DNA from: an uncultured Eubacteriales bacterium
GTDB taxonomy: Bacteria; Bacillota; Clostridia; Monoglobales; Monoglobaceae
Assembly (NCBI GenBank): GCA_900545865.1
Contig: URAN01000010.1
Location: 1 to 64,000, forward strand
Direction of reading: 5' to 3'
Length of the DNA: 64,000 bases
Shown: piece after piece, positions 7,031 through 18,200 of the stretch
How positions within the stretch are numbered: the stretch's first letter is position 1
How the letters are laid out: every line of letters begins with the position of its first letter
Position numbers and translations under genes: made by a program
Notes under the pieces: model-generated
Seen by the model: the letters and a program-made list of their open reading frames with translations, nothing else
What the model was told of the DNA's origin: nothing
The model's database searches: none

Positions 7031-10000
7031 TTATTTTTTCATATTGACCGGTACGAACCAACCGCCCCAGCCGAACGTTTTATCTCTGTCGCCGTCATAG
7101 TCTCTTATCGAGAATGTAAGGTTACATTCCTTGTTATTTTCCATTACCTCGGGACTTATAATTTCAGTCCAGGGCAGGCGAACCTCGTAAATCGTAACAT
7201 TGTCCTTACGCACAATTTCCGCCTTAACGCCGTCCTCGCTTTGAGGAATAACTCCGCCGACAACGGTATCGAACATCTGCGACCAGTTGCGGTAAACAAC
7301 CGCTTTTCTGTCCGCATCCGTGTAATTTTCGTTATCGAAGAAATCGCTCAGTGCAATATCGATTCTGGTATTGTGTCTCTGTGTCGTGGTCGGTATCAGT
7401 TCTATGAACAGGTGATCCTCATAATAGAATCTTACCGGGTCCTGTTTTTGGAAATGCACGTCGTCATAAACCATCGCCGCCGCATAGAGATACTTTTCAT
7501 CCCACTGTGCATAGATTGTTCCCGAAAAATCATCCTTGCCTCCGTAATCGGCATCTGCACCGAAGGTCTCTTTTTCGACCACGCCAGCAGTAACAACACC
7601 CTGAGAGCCGTAGGAAACCTGGCTCTTGTCAAAGCTTGTCATCTTGTAGCTTTTCCACTCGTCCTCGTTGAGAACTCCGTCAATCACCGGAGCCGCACCC
7701 CTGACCTTGTTTATCGGCATAATCGCGGTTTTTGAGCGGCTCGTATATCCGTACGACCTCGGCGCGTCACCGAGTGCGAACGAAACCACCTCACCGCCAT
7801 CAAGCACCAACCGTCCGCTGTAGAGCTGATATCCATGTCCGAATTTTGGTGGAATATTGAACGAAAATTCTTTTTCTTCCCCTGCCGCGATTTGCGGAAC
7901 GGTTATATCGTCCACGCCCATATTCTCGGGAGTGTCCATAACAAGCTTTCCCGAAATCGGCTTATCCTGATTGTTGTTGCGAACCTTGATTACTGCTTTC
8001 CAATAGGTCAGATTTGTTTCGTCATACGGCTCGACTATCATCGAAACGTCTGCCTCGGGATAGACATACTCAACAGGCAGCGCCAAAGCTACGATTGTCT
8101 TTCCGTCCTTTTTAACCTCGGCATTGACAAAATCGCGGTAGAGCTGTGTTCCGAAATCGTGCCTGCGCTCGATATATGCAACATCGGCGGTATTTCCGTA
8201 GCCGGTCTTGTCAAAATGAATCTCCGGCATTTCGTTCACAGTCACGCTGATTGTCGTATTGTTCCCGTTCTGCTCCTTTTTAAGGCTGACATTCGAATTT
8301 CCGCCGGCGCTCACTGCCGCGCCCTCCGGGATTGTCAGTCCAAAGCTGCTGCTTGAATTTTTGGTAAGTTCCATCATGGTTTTATCGAGCGTAACCACCG
8401 GCTCACATTCCTCAAAAGAATCGCCCTCATAAAGGAAATAGGTCGGCTCATCGGTCAGCAGGAATGTGAAGCGCCCGTCATCCGACGAAAGCTCGGTCGG
8501 ATTTCCGTACATATCATACATTGTTCCGCCGTTTGCACCCAGATTCAGCGAAAGCATATTCTGACTGCGGTCCGCATACATCATCAAAACGTGCTTTCCG
8601 TCGGTTCTTTTATATCGGTACGCATAGGTCGTACCATTTTTGATATCGCTTTCATATTCCGCATTCTCTGTCATTGCGATATAGTTCGCTACAGCAAGAT
8701 ATGCCGCCTTTGCTCCGTTTGCATCGTCCGCATAAGGTCCGTGCAGGATTCCGAAATAGCTTTCTATATCGTCCGGATTTGTTTCTATCGTCTGGAGCTG
8801 ATAGAAGAACATCTTGTCAAAATATTTCTTTGTCGCCATTATGGGGAAATGGCGGACAAGATTCACCGCGTGCTGCTGCTCGGTTGAATATGACACATGG
8901 CTCGCGGTGTTTCCCTCGGTCATCCACATCGGCATATCTCCGCAGCCTGCGCGCTCCATACTGTCGCGCACCTCTTGGCAATAGTCCTCAAGCTTCTTTG
9001 TCTCGGGCGTGCCTGCCTCCTGGTAAAGGTGAATTGCCAACGCATCGCAGGATTTTCCGCCCGGAGTCTTTAAGTATCTGTACACCCAGTCCGCGGCACC
9101 TCTTGAAAGACCGTTCGACAAGACTGTACAGTCCGGATTTCCCTTTTTAAGACCGCGGTATGCAGCCTGGCTGACCTTTGCGTAATCCTCCGGTGATAAA
9201 TCCTGGATTCGGCTGAAGTTTATCTCATTTCCCAACTCAAAGGTATCAATTTCACCCTTATATCCGCTTGCTGTCTTTTCACTCCATGTCTCAATCAGCT
9301 GCAATGCCTCGGGAGAAGCCGCCGCCTCCTTGACAGTCATGCTCTTGCCGCCGAGTGCATCGTCTATTCCCAGATAATAGATAAGGTTGTTTTTAATGCC
9401 GAGCTTGGTATTCTTTCTGAAAAATTCCGGATTTTTCCTCTCCGCTTCGGCTTTGTGTATATCTCCGTTCTTGGCTATGTCGCCCACACTGAAGCCGTCG
9501 GTTCGGGTGTAGCCGATACCTGCGACATCGAACGCGCGCACAACATCGTCCCATGTTGTCCATCGTCCCGGGTGGGTACATGCGCCTACGTCATAATTTT
9601 TGTAGCCGTAGGTCGGCGTGTTGACATAGCTGAACTCACGCTTTATCGCCGACGGGAGGATTTTCTCGTCGGTCGGAGTCGCTCTGACATTCAGAGTGTA
9701 TATATCGAATTTTTTCACCTTCGGGTGCAGCTCCTCGGTCGTTGAAGCTATCCCGTCAAGCGTAACCGCCTTTGTGTCCTTTCTCCATACCTCATCGCCG
9801 CGCCAATTTTTCACAACATAGGAAATGTCATATTCAACCGTCTGTTCAAGCAGATTTTTCTGCTCAACGCTCAGAACAACCTCATCGTTTTTTGTGAAGA
9901 TATTTCCCGAATAGGGCGATGAGATATTCAATTCGATTGCACTCCCGAACTCGTCCGGATACACAATTCCCATGTCCTTTAATTCCTCGCCCAGTGCAGG

Positions 10001-10687
10001 CGAGAACTTATATAATGCCAGGTTGTCAAGGCTTGTGATCTGTGTTGCGGCAGACTGCACCATGAAGCATATTCCGTACATCTCTCGGCTTATCGAAATA
10101 CGGCTGCAAAAATTATTGTTTATATATAGGTACATAAGCTGCTTATCAAGATCCATGTACATGGCGGCATTTGCCCATTCTCCGGCTGTGTATTCCTGTG
10201 CACCGGCTATCGACCAGTTGGAGTTATATCCAGCTTTATTTCCTGCCAAGCCGAAGCTGTGCTGAAAATTCGAGGTATTGTCGATATAGTCGCCCTCGCC
10301 GGTGATATCCTGTCTCAGATAGAACCAGTCTCCGATTTCCGAACGTTTAAAATCGAAGGTCAGAAGATATTTTCCGCCCTTGATCGGATTATCAAACGTC
10401 TTTGTGATTCGTCCGTTTCCGCTCACGCTGAAATATCTGCCATGTGCTCCGTCCTCCTCCTCGGCTATTACGCTCAGAGCCGAGGTTATGTTGCTGAAAC
10501 CATGGCTGTTCCGTTCGTAATTCGTGAGTCCGTCAAAGTTCATCAAAAATTCCGGAGTCACAGAGGTGATTTTATCGGCATAACATTCGCCTGCCGGATT
10601 TTGTTCCGTCTCCTGTGCCATTATCGGAGTAACCGCTCCGACAAGCAGGGCGAGCGTAAGAAAAATACTGAAAATTCTTTTTCTCAT
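7031..10687 (-). CDS. Secreted multidomain clan GH-A-like glycosidase with CBM9-like module
   Basis: The product has 1218 residues: signal peptide 1-24, a concanavalin/LamG-like domain at about 45-230, an Ig-like or linker region at 240-355, and a (beta/alpha)8 catalytic domain at about 360-700. In the barrel, FELGNE gives the acid/base Glu488 and MWMTEG the nucleophile Glu591, the strand-4/strand-7 arrangement of clan GH-A. Beta-rich domains follow, and the C-terminus (about 1020-1218, starting near APVIDGVLNEDEW) resembles CBM9/DOMON-like sugar-binding modules. It would cleave an extracellular polysaccharide backbone. The exact GH family and substrate are not evident. It is the last gene of the operon, 12 bp after an SLH protein, and it has no surface anchor of its own. 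Confidence 0.8.
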   Translation of the reverse strand: MRKRIFSIFLTLALLVGAVTPIMAQETEQNPAGECYADKITSVTPEFLMNFDGLTNYERNSHGFSNITSALSVIAEEEDGAHGRYFSVSGNGRITKTFDNPIKGGKYLLTFDFKRSEIGDWFYLRQDITGEGDYIDNTSNFQHSFGLAGNKAGYNSNWSIAGAQEYTAGEWANAAMYMDLDKQLMYLYINNNFCSRISISREMYGICFMVQSAATQITSLDNLALYKFSPALGEELKDMGIVYPDEFGSAIELNISSPYSGNIFTKNDEVVLSVEQKNLLEQTVEYDISYVVKNWRGDEVWRKDTKAVTLDGIASTTEELHPKVKKFDIYTLNVRATPTDEKILPSAIKREFSYVNTPTYGYKNYDVGACTHPGRWTTWDDVVRAFDVAGIGYTRTDGFSVGDIAKNGDIHKAEAERKNPEFFRKNTKLGIKNNLIYYLGIDDALGGKSMTVKEAAASPEALQLIETWSEKTASGYKGEIDTFELGNEINFSRIQDLSPEDYAKVSQAAYRGLKKGNPDCTVLSNGLSRGAADWVYRYLKTPGGKSCDALAIHLYQEAGTPETKKLEDYCQEVRDSMERAGCGDMPMWMTEGNTASHVSYSTEQQHAVNLVRHFPIMATKKYFDKMFFYQLQTIETNPDDIESYFGILHGPYADDANGAKAAYLAVANYIAMTENAEYESDIKNGTTYAYRYKRTDGKHVLMMYADRSQNMLSLNLGANGGTMYDMYGNPTELSSDDGRFTFLLTDEPTYFLYEGDSFEECEPVVTLDKTMMELTKNSSSSFGLTIPEGAAVSAGGNSNVSLKKEQNGNNTTISVTVNEMPEIHFDKTGYGNTADVAYIERRHDFGTQLYRDFVNAEVKKDGKTIVALALPVEYVYPEADVSMIVEPYDETNLTYWKAVIKVRNNNQDKPISGKLVMDTPENMGVDDITVPQIAAGEEKEFSFNIPPKFGHGYQLYSGRLVLDGGEVVSFALGDAPRSYGYTSRSKTAIMPINKVRGAAPVIDGVLNEDEWKSYKMTSFDKSQVSYGSQGVVTAGVVEKETFGADADYGGKDDFSGTIYAQWDEKYLYAAAMVYDDVHFQKQDPVRFYYEDHLFIELIPTTTQRHNTRIDIALSDFFDNENYTDADRKAVVYRNWSQMFDTVVGGVIPQSEDGVKAEIVRKDNVTIYEVRLPWTEIISPEVMENNKECNLTFSIRDYDGDRDKTFGWGGWFVPVNMKK

Positions 10688-10699
10688 ACAAGTCCCCCC

Positions 10700-13417
10700 C
10701 TATTGATAGATTACGCCGCCGTAGAATATTCCGAGCCATGTGAATACAAGATAATCACGTGCATTTTCGTATCCGTCCGCGTTTGCCGGGATGATGTCGT
10801 CAAATGTACCTTTTGTAATCTTTATCTTGCCGCCCTTATCCTTGGCAATGTAGACGATTCCGCCCGACTTCACCGCGCTGTAGCTTGCTCTCCATGTGCT
10901 GTTCGGCGCATAGTCCGCCTCCGAAAGCGGCGTGAACGAAACGCTCATCATTTCGCTGTCGGTATACTTCACAAACGCATGCGCAACCGAAACCTGCTCG
11001 CCGTAGGTGTGACCTGCGCCTTTGAGCCAGCCGTAGGTCGGAGTTGCCGACTTTTTTTCCTCGGAATAATCATAGACAACCAAAATCTTTATTGTGAGGT
11101 CGTTCGGGCCGTAGATGTAACGAATCACGTCGCCTGCCTCAACCTGCGCCGAAACAAGGTTTCCGTCCTTGTCATACTTTTGGCACTCAAAGCCGCTTTC
11201 CTCCTTGGAAGTCAGCGTTATCTTTCTGCCGTTGTTGAACTCGTGAGCGTCAACGCACCACTTGACCTCCTCGTTCTTGTCAATCGCCTGGTATACCTCT
11301 TCGACAATCGCCGAGTTTTTCGAGTATGAGCCTGTACTCAATCCATATACCACCAATACGTCCTCAGAGCCCATTGACTTGTCCATTCTGAACGCTTCGA
11401 TATCGTAATTATTATCTCCGAAATAGCTGCCCGAAACAAACATAAAGTCGTCCGCGTCCGCGCCGGTAAGCTCGTCATGGTTCGGCACTACAAATATTTT
11501 CGCCTTGCCGCTTCTGACAAAATCTCCGCCGAAATTGTGCGAGTTCCAGTAATAGTAGCGCGACGCTCTGTCGTACGTTCTGTGCAGATTCAGCTTGCCC
11601 TCGGCGTTGTCGTCCGAGTACTCGGTATCGACCGACTTTATCTCGCCGCTCGAATTTGTTCTGAATCTCAAAATCTGCCCGTTCACCGAGTCCTCACCGG
11701 CTGTGAGTGTCTTTTGATATTTCTTTACCTTGTCGATAGCATTCAAAACCTCGTTTGCGTGTTCATATTTTACTCCGTCGATTGTAACGCGGTCGGAAAG
11801 CGGGTAGTTTCTCACCAATCCGCCGTCGTCGTACAGGCGGAAGCCGATGCTGTCGTCATCCCACCCGTGATGGTAAGTTCCGATTAAATATCCGAACTGC
11901 CACGAACCGCTCACTGCCTTGAAGTCGATATATGCGATTCTGCCTGCCGCGTCAATCCAGTATGTAACGCTGCTGCCCATTTCCGGCTTGTAAGCATTCA
12001 CGTTCTTGTTTATGTCGAGGCATGCCTCGTAATACTCCTTATCGATTTTATATTGATTCTTGTCCTGTTCGTTCTTGCCCAAAACTATGTAGTGGTCGTA
12101 ATCATCGTGCTCCATGCCGAAAATAATTCCGGTATTCTGATTGCGGCACACAACCGCCTTTACATAGTTTTTCGATTCGTAAACGCTGACAACATCGCCC
12201 TTTTGCAGGTCGTCAAAAGTCAGTCTGTTTCCGGCAGTGTCGCAGATGTATATGATTCTGTCGTCCGGGTCAAGCTCGACCTTTTTATCCGGGACAAGCT
12301 CGTCATAGATAAGCAGGTCGTTTTTGGATATTCTCGATACCACGATATTGTCGTAGTCCCAGATGAAGAAAAAGTCGTAATCGCCGTTGTTGTCTGTGTC
12401 AACGCACCGGATTTTGCCCTTTTTCACATCGAACGCATTGACTATGTTGCGGCTCTCCATTGTGCCGTTCTTGATAACCTCCGCGCCGCTCGGAACCTCG
12501 ATTCTCCTTTTCGCATTGCCGTCTGTGTACCAAATTTTGCCGTCCGAGAACTCGACAAAATCATCTGTCGAAATCTCAAAAACCTTGCTCTCGTACTTGC
12601 CCGATACGAGATAGAATATCTCGGGCGTTACATCGTCGTTCACCTGTTTGTAAAAAAACGAAATTATCCTGCCGAGCTTATCGGAAATGTCTATGTCCGA
12701 AAGATAATTGTCGCCGTCAATCACAACTGTTTTCTCGTTCTCGTTGGCGTCGCCGTACATCGATATGCCCGATGCCTCGGTCAAAAGACCGGTATAACTG
12801 TAGATGTCATAATAATAGGAAAGGATTGTGAGCCAGTCTCCGTCCTTGCTCTTTTCGTCGCAGAACGGCGCCTGAATCGTTTCATATATAAGCTTCATCG
12901 CTTCTCTTTTTGTAAGCTTTTTGTTTGCGTTGCTGACTTTTATTCCCAGGTAGTCCGCTATTTTCATATATGAATAGGGGAACTCGCCGAGAGTCTCGGC
13001 ATATTTTCCGTAGCCCAGGAGCGTGACAACAAGCTTTGTCGCCTCTCCGACAGTGATTTTGTCCTTGGGACGGAAATTTTTCGTCTCGTCCTTTGAGATA
13101 ATGTCCATCTCAAAAAGCTCGTTTATCGAGTCCGCCGCCCAATGGTCCATCGGCACATCGGTGAAATATCTCTTTGCCTTTTCGCTTTTCCCCCTCACTA
13201 CGATATTTGCCAGATACATGATAAACTCGGCGCGGGTAAGCTCATCGTCCATTTCCTCCGACTTCGGCGCGGAGTCGATAATCTCAAGCTTTTGCAGCAA
13301 GCCGATCTGCTCGCTCTCTGTCGCGCGCAGAACCTTGCTTTCCGCAGCCGTTGCCGGTATGCTAATCATTCCGATCAGCATCGCCGCCATCAATAATACC
13401 GATAAAAATTTTCTCAT
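10700..13417 (-). CDS. SLH-domain surface protein with large uncharacterised beta-rich region
   Basis: The start at 13415-13417 (MRKFLSVLLMAAML) is chosen because it begins a clean signal peptide and AAAGGA lies upstream; the frame is open 28 codons further but without signal-like sequence. The mature protein opens with two or three SLH motifs (FTDVPMDHWAADSINELFEM; residues about 30-200), which bind secondary cell-wall polysaccharide. The following 650 residues are rich in Asp, Tyr and Lys and short beta strands (VVSRISKNDLLIYDELVPDK), and resemble nothing I recognise. It is probably a structural or binding protein of the glycan-degrading surface complex. It lies 12 bp ahead of the large glycosidase gene. 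Confidence 0.75.
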   Translation of the reverse strand: MRKFLSVLLMAAMLIGMISIPATAAESKVLRATESEQIGLLQKLEIIDSAPKSEEMDDELTRAEFIMYLANIVVRGKSEKAKRYFTDVPMDHWAADSINELFEMDIISKDETKNFRPKDKITVGEATKLVVTLLGYGKYAETLGEFPYSYMKIADYLGIKVSNANKKLTKREAMKLIYETIQAPFCDEKSKDGDWLTILSYYYDIYSYTGLLTEASGISMYGDANENEKTVVIDGDNYLSDIDISDKLGRIISFFYKQVNDDVTPEIFYLVSGKYESKVFEISTDDFVEFSDGKIWYTDGNAKRRIEVPSGAEVIKNGTMESRNIVNAFDVKKGKIRCVDTDNNGDYDFFFIWDYDNIVVSRISKNDLLIYDELVPDKKVELDPDDRIIYICDTAGNRLTFDDLQKGDVVSVYESKNYVKAVVCRNQNTGIIFGMEHDDYDHYIVLGKNEQDKNQYKIDKEYYEACLDINKNVNAYKPEMGSSVTYWIDAAGRIAYIDFKAVSGSWQFGYLIGTYHHGWDDDSIGFRLYDDGGLVRNYPLSDRVTIDGVKYEHANEVLNAIDKVKKYQKTLTAGEDSVNGQILRFRTNSSGEIKSVDTEYSDDNAEGKLNLHRTYDRASRYYYWNSHNFGGDFVRSGKAKIFVVPNHDELTGADADDFMFVSGSYFGDNNYDIEAFRMDKSMGSEDVLVVYGLSTGSYSKNSAIVEEVYQAIDKNEEVKWCVDAHEFNNGRKITLTSKEESGFECQKYDKDGNLVSAQVEAGDVIRYIYGPNDLTIKILVVYDYSEEKKSATPTYGWLKGAGHTYGEQVSVAHAFVKYTDSEMMSVSFTPLSEADYAPNSTWRASYSAVKSGGIVYIAKDKGGKIKITKGTFDDIIPANADGYENARDYLVFTWLGIFYGGVIYQ

Positions 13418-13576
13418 TTTTATAACCATTCCTTTCTTTAATGCAAAAAATTTTAAGTCTGATAGAAAACTATTCGTAGGTAACGCCACTGCTCTGTACA
13501 TCAGTACTTCTCACTGCCGTTCAGCCGCTTCGCTCCCCCGAACAAAAAGTAGTGCTATAGGCGATTTTATTCAGAC
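13418..13576. other. 159-bp gap inside the surface operon
   Basis: This separates two co-directional SLH genes. Apart from the ribosome binding site of the downstream gene I see no clear promoter or terminator stem. The sequence is more GC-rich in its middle (about 13515-13540). Confidence 0.5.
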
Positions 13577-15226
13577 TTACTCTTCGCCGTCAGTTAAAAT
13601 AGAGTATATTATTTTTGCTGCCTGTGCGCGGGTTGCGTTTTCTTTGGGAGCAAATTCGTCATCGGTAATTCCCGATACAACACCTGCCGCACGCAGGGCG
13701 TACACTGCCTTTTTTGCATAATCGGAAATTTCGTCATCGTCCGCAAAAAGCTCCTGCGGAGTTTCGATTTCGATTATTTTCCCGGCTTTCAATGCCGCAT
13801 TGTATGCCATTGTGCAAAGATCCTGGCGCGTAATCGGCAAGCCGACTCCAAACAAATCGTCCGAAATTCCGTTCACTATTCCCTCGCCGAATGCCTGCCG
13901 GATGAAAGGCGCATACCATGCGTCCGACGGAACATCGGTGAATGAAATTTTTGCCTCGTCCGCATCATATGCAAATGCCGATGTCACAATTTTTGCAAAT
14001 TCTTCACGCTTTACATTTCGGTTTGGCTCAAATATTCCGTCACCGACACCGCTTAATATTCCATGATCGGCAAGATACAAAATCGCGTCCTTTGCCCATT
14101 CTACGCCGTCTATATCGGAAAAGCTTGCCGACGGCAGAGCCTCACCCGACTTATCCTTTGCAGTCGGAACACCCGATATAAGAAAATTGAATTCCTTGTT
14201 TGTGCTGCCCGAGCCGTTGGATTTTCCGCCGCCTCCGCCACCGCCGCTTGTAGTCGTTCCTGCCGAAAGAGCCAGTTTATATGCATTTTTCAAAGCAGGC
14301 AAGTCGGCGCAGCTTTCTCCGGCAAGCTTTGTCCATGTGTCTGCTTTCGCGCTCGATATGTTTATTCCGATTCTCTCTGCAAACGCTGTCATTATATCCT
14401 CTATGTTTCCGCTGCCGTTGGGATATCTGACCGTTGACAGGATAAACGAATCGGTCAAAAGCTCCTCATATGCAGCATAGCTTGCAATTGATTTTCCGCT
14501 GATTCTCTGATTTACGTCCTTTTTCAAATCCTCGGTCACATATTCCTTTGTGTACCAGTCTTTCAGCGCACCGCCGGAAAGCCCGGTCAACTCGCTGCTC
14601 TCGGCAAATATGTCCGTGATTTTGCCCTCGTTGAGCTTTTCGACAAACAATGCCTTATGAACCACTGTCAAAAGCTCACTCCGCTTATTTTCGTCAAAGG
14701 TGCTTGTCTTTATCGTCTCATGCAAAACCGCGGCAAGCTTTCCGGTATCGATTTCGGCAATGTCCTCCTTGGTAAGTCCGATTGTATATGTCTCGTTTTC
14801 GATATATTCCTTAAGCTTTGAAATATCATCCTTCTTTATCGTCGCCGCAATCTTTTTGTAGTCCTCCAGGCTTACGAAAATCAGATTTTCCTTAGGCAGG
14901 TCGGTCTTATCGGTTGCCAAAAAGACAGTGTATTCGCCGCTTTTTCCGTTAATGTCGAACCTAAAGCTGTAATTTCCGTCCGCATCGGTCACGCTTTGGT
15001 CGTGGCACACCAGGATATCCGTATACTTATCCTTGGTAAGTCCCTCCAAATCCGCTGCCGTCTTATCGCCGAAGTAAACCTCGATTGCGATCGGCGCATT
15101 TTTCTCGTCCGTCTTTCCGCTCACCGCGACGGTCTGTCCGTCGCCAACCTGCACCGCCTCGCCGAATACGGCTGTCGGCACACACAGCGCCGCAAACAAA
15201 CAGATTGCTGTCAGTTTTTTCTTCAT
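13577..15226 (-). CDS. SLH-anchored surface protein with Gly-rich linker
   Basis: The product has 549 residues: signal peptide 1-22, an N-terminal beta-sandwich-like domain (about 25-125, GNYSFRFDINGKSGEYTVF), a helical region (about 125-325), a linker with seven consecutive glycines (about 333), and three C-terminal SLH motifs (about 368-545; FSDIDGVEWAKDAILYLADHG, with FTDVPSDAWYAPFIR in the second). The SLH repeats anchor it to the wall. The N-terminal part has no catalytic motif I recognise. It starts 3 bp after the stop of the upstream glycosidase, so the two are translated from one mRNA and may act together. Confidence 0.8.
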   Translation of the reverse strand: MKKKLTAICLFAALCVPTAVFGEAVQVGDGQTVAVSGKTDEKNAPIAIEVYFGDKTAADLEGLTKDKYTDILVCHDQSVTDADGNYSFRFDINGKSGEYTVFLATDKTDLPKENLIFVSLEDYKKIAATIKKDDISKLKEYIENETYTIGLTKEDIAEIDTGKLAAVLHETIKTSTFDENKRSELLTVVHKALFVEKLNEGKITDIFAESSELTGLSGGALKDWYTKEYVTEDLKKDVNQRISGKSIASYAAYEELLTDSFILSTVRYPNGSGNIEDIMTAFAERIGINISSAKADTWTKLAGESCADLPALKNAYKLALSAGTTTSGGGGGGGKSNGSGSTNKEFNFLISGVPTAKDKSGEALPSASFSDIDGVEWAKDAILYLADHGILSGVGDGIFEPNRNVKREEFAKIVTSAFAYDADEAKISFTDVPSDAWYAPFIRQAFGEGIVNGISDDLFGVGLPITRQDLCTMAYNAALKAGKIIEIETPQELFADDDEISDYAKKAVYALRAAGVVSGITDDEFAPKENATRAQAAKIIYSILTDGEE

Positions 15227-15229
15227 TTA

Positions 15230-18200
15230 TTATTTCTCCTTTCTGTCCATGCCCAACTTTATTTTATCATATTTTCCCCTATTTTGCAACACTCTTGACG
15301 GCGTAATGCTTTTCATTGACGAAAAATCGTCCCAAAGCATCATTTTGTATCGGTCTGCGCCTGCCTGCACAAGAGCCTTCTCGGCGTTTCCGTCCGAATC
15401 CAAATCCTTAATATATGCATTGACAAGCGCATCTCCGGCATATGCCGCAATGATAAATTTGCCATTCGGCTTAAGGCTGTGCGCCTTGAATACAATCTCG
15501 TCTCCGTCCTTCACATTGCTGAGGGTATTTATCTCAATGCCGTTATGCTCCGCCGTCATTCTGTCCCCGGAAAAGGTGACATACATCGGCTTGCCAGACG
15601 CCGCGACCGTTATGCCGCTTCCGCTTGTCTCCGCAGTCACATTTCCGTACATATCGCGAACGGTTATAAGTCCCGTACAGCCGTTTTGCACTGTGATATC
15701 CGCGCTCGCGTCGGTCGTCCAGACAACAGCTGATTTTTCCGATTCGTTTTCGAACCATGCGATATATTTGCTGCCATCAGCAATCAGCTCCGTTCCCTCC
15801 TTGTCCGCGGTCATCTTGTTCCACTGTGCCGCCGCCAAAAAGGTCGGCTTCGCCGAATAGGCTGTATTGCTGTACCAAAATTCATTGTTCCAGTTCCGTA
15901 TCATCCCGTAGCAGTCCTCAGCATCACTTGTGTCATAGCCATGGTCCACATTGTCATAGAAAAATGTTCTGTCATTGTAGTGGTTTGTGTCGTTCAGCGC
16001 GAGCATGCGCACGTGATACGACCCTCTGGTCTCGTTTATTCCATAGCTCGCCCAGCCGACCTCGGTCGCCCAGGAAAGCTTATTTTGCGCGCCGTATTGG
16101 TTCAAAAGCTGCTTTGCAAGCATTGCCTGCTCCGGCCATGAATTGTACTCGATCCACATGTCCTTTACCTCGGGCGGCTGTGCCACGTGATAGGGATGCG
16201 TTGCGAATATATCAAAACAAAATCCGTTTTTCTGCATTTCACCGAGCATGCCCGTCGCAACTTGGCGCTGATTTCTGTCGGTATCGGTGTATACAATCGC
16301 CGTCCCGGCTGTCGAAACAAGATTATTTTTATCAACCGCCTTTAGCGCGTTATAGCCTGCCCGGAGAATTTTTGCATAATCCGCACCCAAGTCGGGAGTT
16401 CCGTCGGATTTCTTCATATAATTAACCTCGTTGCCAAGCTCATAATGCGTCACTCTGCCCTTGAAGTAATTCGCGACAAGCGTGCAATAATCGGCATATC
16501 GGCTCAAAAAGTCCTCATCTGTGTTAAAGCCGCCGTCCGAGTCATTTGTTTCGTCCGAAATCGGCAGAAGTGCAAGAACGTCTATCCCGTACTTTGCCGC
16601 CTCGTCCACCACCTTGTCAAAGCTTGCAAGTGAGCTTGTGCTGTCCGCCCAGATGAAATCGATTCTCAGTCCGCTGAAGCCTGCCTTTGCCAAAAGCTCC
16701 ATATTTTTCGGAATATCTATCGGATAGCGCAGCATATGTGTGCATGTGCCGAGCCTTTGATTGAGCATTGGCGATTCCACACTTTTTGAAAACTGCATAG
16801 ACGCTTTTGCCCCGTACTCCGATTCAACCTCCGCGGTGTACACTCCGAAATCAAGTCCGCTAACACAAATTTTTCTTTCTTTTCTCTCGCCCGAGTTTGT
16901 TTTTATAAGTATATTCTCCGAAAAAACCGTCTCGCCTGCCGCATTTTTGACAGTTATCTTCGGATTATCATCGATTAAAGTCGTGCCGACATTTTGCTCC
17001 TCAAGCGTAATTTCCACCGTCTCGTCCTCAAAAAAGATATTTCCCAAATTATCGCTTGAGAGCCGATATTTGACAGGCTGCTGATATTCTCTTTCAATTT
17101 TCAGTTCGTCAAAGTATTCATTAATCATCGAAAGCTGCATGTCTATATTTTCAAGTTTGAAGTCCTTCGGCATGCTCCTTTCGCTCAAAAGTTCATTGTT
17201 CACATAGGTATATGCTTTTTGAACATCAAAATCATAGACAAGCTCAATGTGATATAACACATTTTTTTCAAACGGAGTCATTGCGCTTGTGTCGCCCCAG
17301 CCCCAAAGTGCTTGATTCGGTCCGTAAAATCCTCTGTCGGTCATATAAAACACATACATTCCGCCGAGTTTTATATATGCCGGCTGCGGATTGTCAATGC
17401 TCATGCGCATTGTGTCAAAGCTGATTCTGACTCTGCCGCTGTCTGCCGGATTTTTTAAGGTGTACTTCACAGTCTCGGAATTTGCCCATGCCGATTCGTT
17501 CATGCCCCATCCGGCATTGCCTTGGTACATCACCGAGTGAACATTCCCCGAATACGAAATACTCCCGTTTTCGTCCGATGACGATTTTCTGTCCGCCGCC
17601 CCGTTGTCAAAGCTGTTTTGATAAATCGTCTTTTTCACACTCGCTCCGCTCGGCATATACGAAATTCTCAGATTATCGAAATATGAAAACTGACCGCCGA
17701 GAGCTATCTCAAAATCCTCTATCGGAAAGGCAGCAAGATTGGTCTGCGTTTTCACAAGCGTTCCGTCAAGGTAGTGCAGCAATTTGCCGTTGTCATAGTC
17801 GAATGTCCAGACGATTGTGTGCAGACCGCCGTCCATATAGACCGCCGAATCGCCGTCATCCCATTCGCCCACCTGCGTCATAGGGATATATTTTATCCTT
17901 TTGCCGTCATCCGCTCTGAAATATGCAATTCTCTGTCCGTTCCAGTTTTGCTGCATCTTCATGCCGAAGCTGTGATTGTCGCCGGTGTGATTGTCGCCGG
18001 TGTGCGATTTCAAAATGCTTGCGTCCGCCGGCTTGAAATCGAACGAAACCGTTAAAACTCCACTCGATATCTCATTTTTAAAATCAGCGCGTATGCTCGG
18101 CTGAATTGCCCACGCATTGGGATTTATGTAGGTAATACCGTTGTTCCCGTCGAGCTGCGCGGTTTTCATTAAATTTTTTGCCGGAACTGTCAGCGAGAGA

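Noticed and set aside
10259..11329. Plus-strand frame of 356 codons spanning two minus-strand genes
   Set aside because: It crosses a gene boundary on the opposite strand, has no ribosome site and encodes no recognisable protein.
12053..12973. Long plus-strand reading frame (306 codons) opposite the SLH protein gene
   Set aside because: Antisense shadow: the minus strand has signal peptide, SLH motifs and a ribosome site; the plus frame has no recognisable domain or Shine-Dalgarno.
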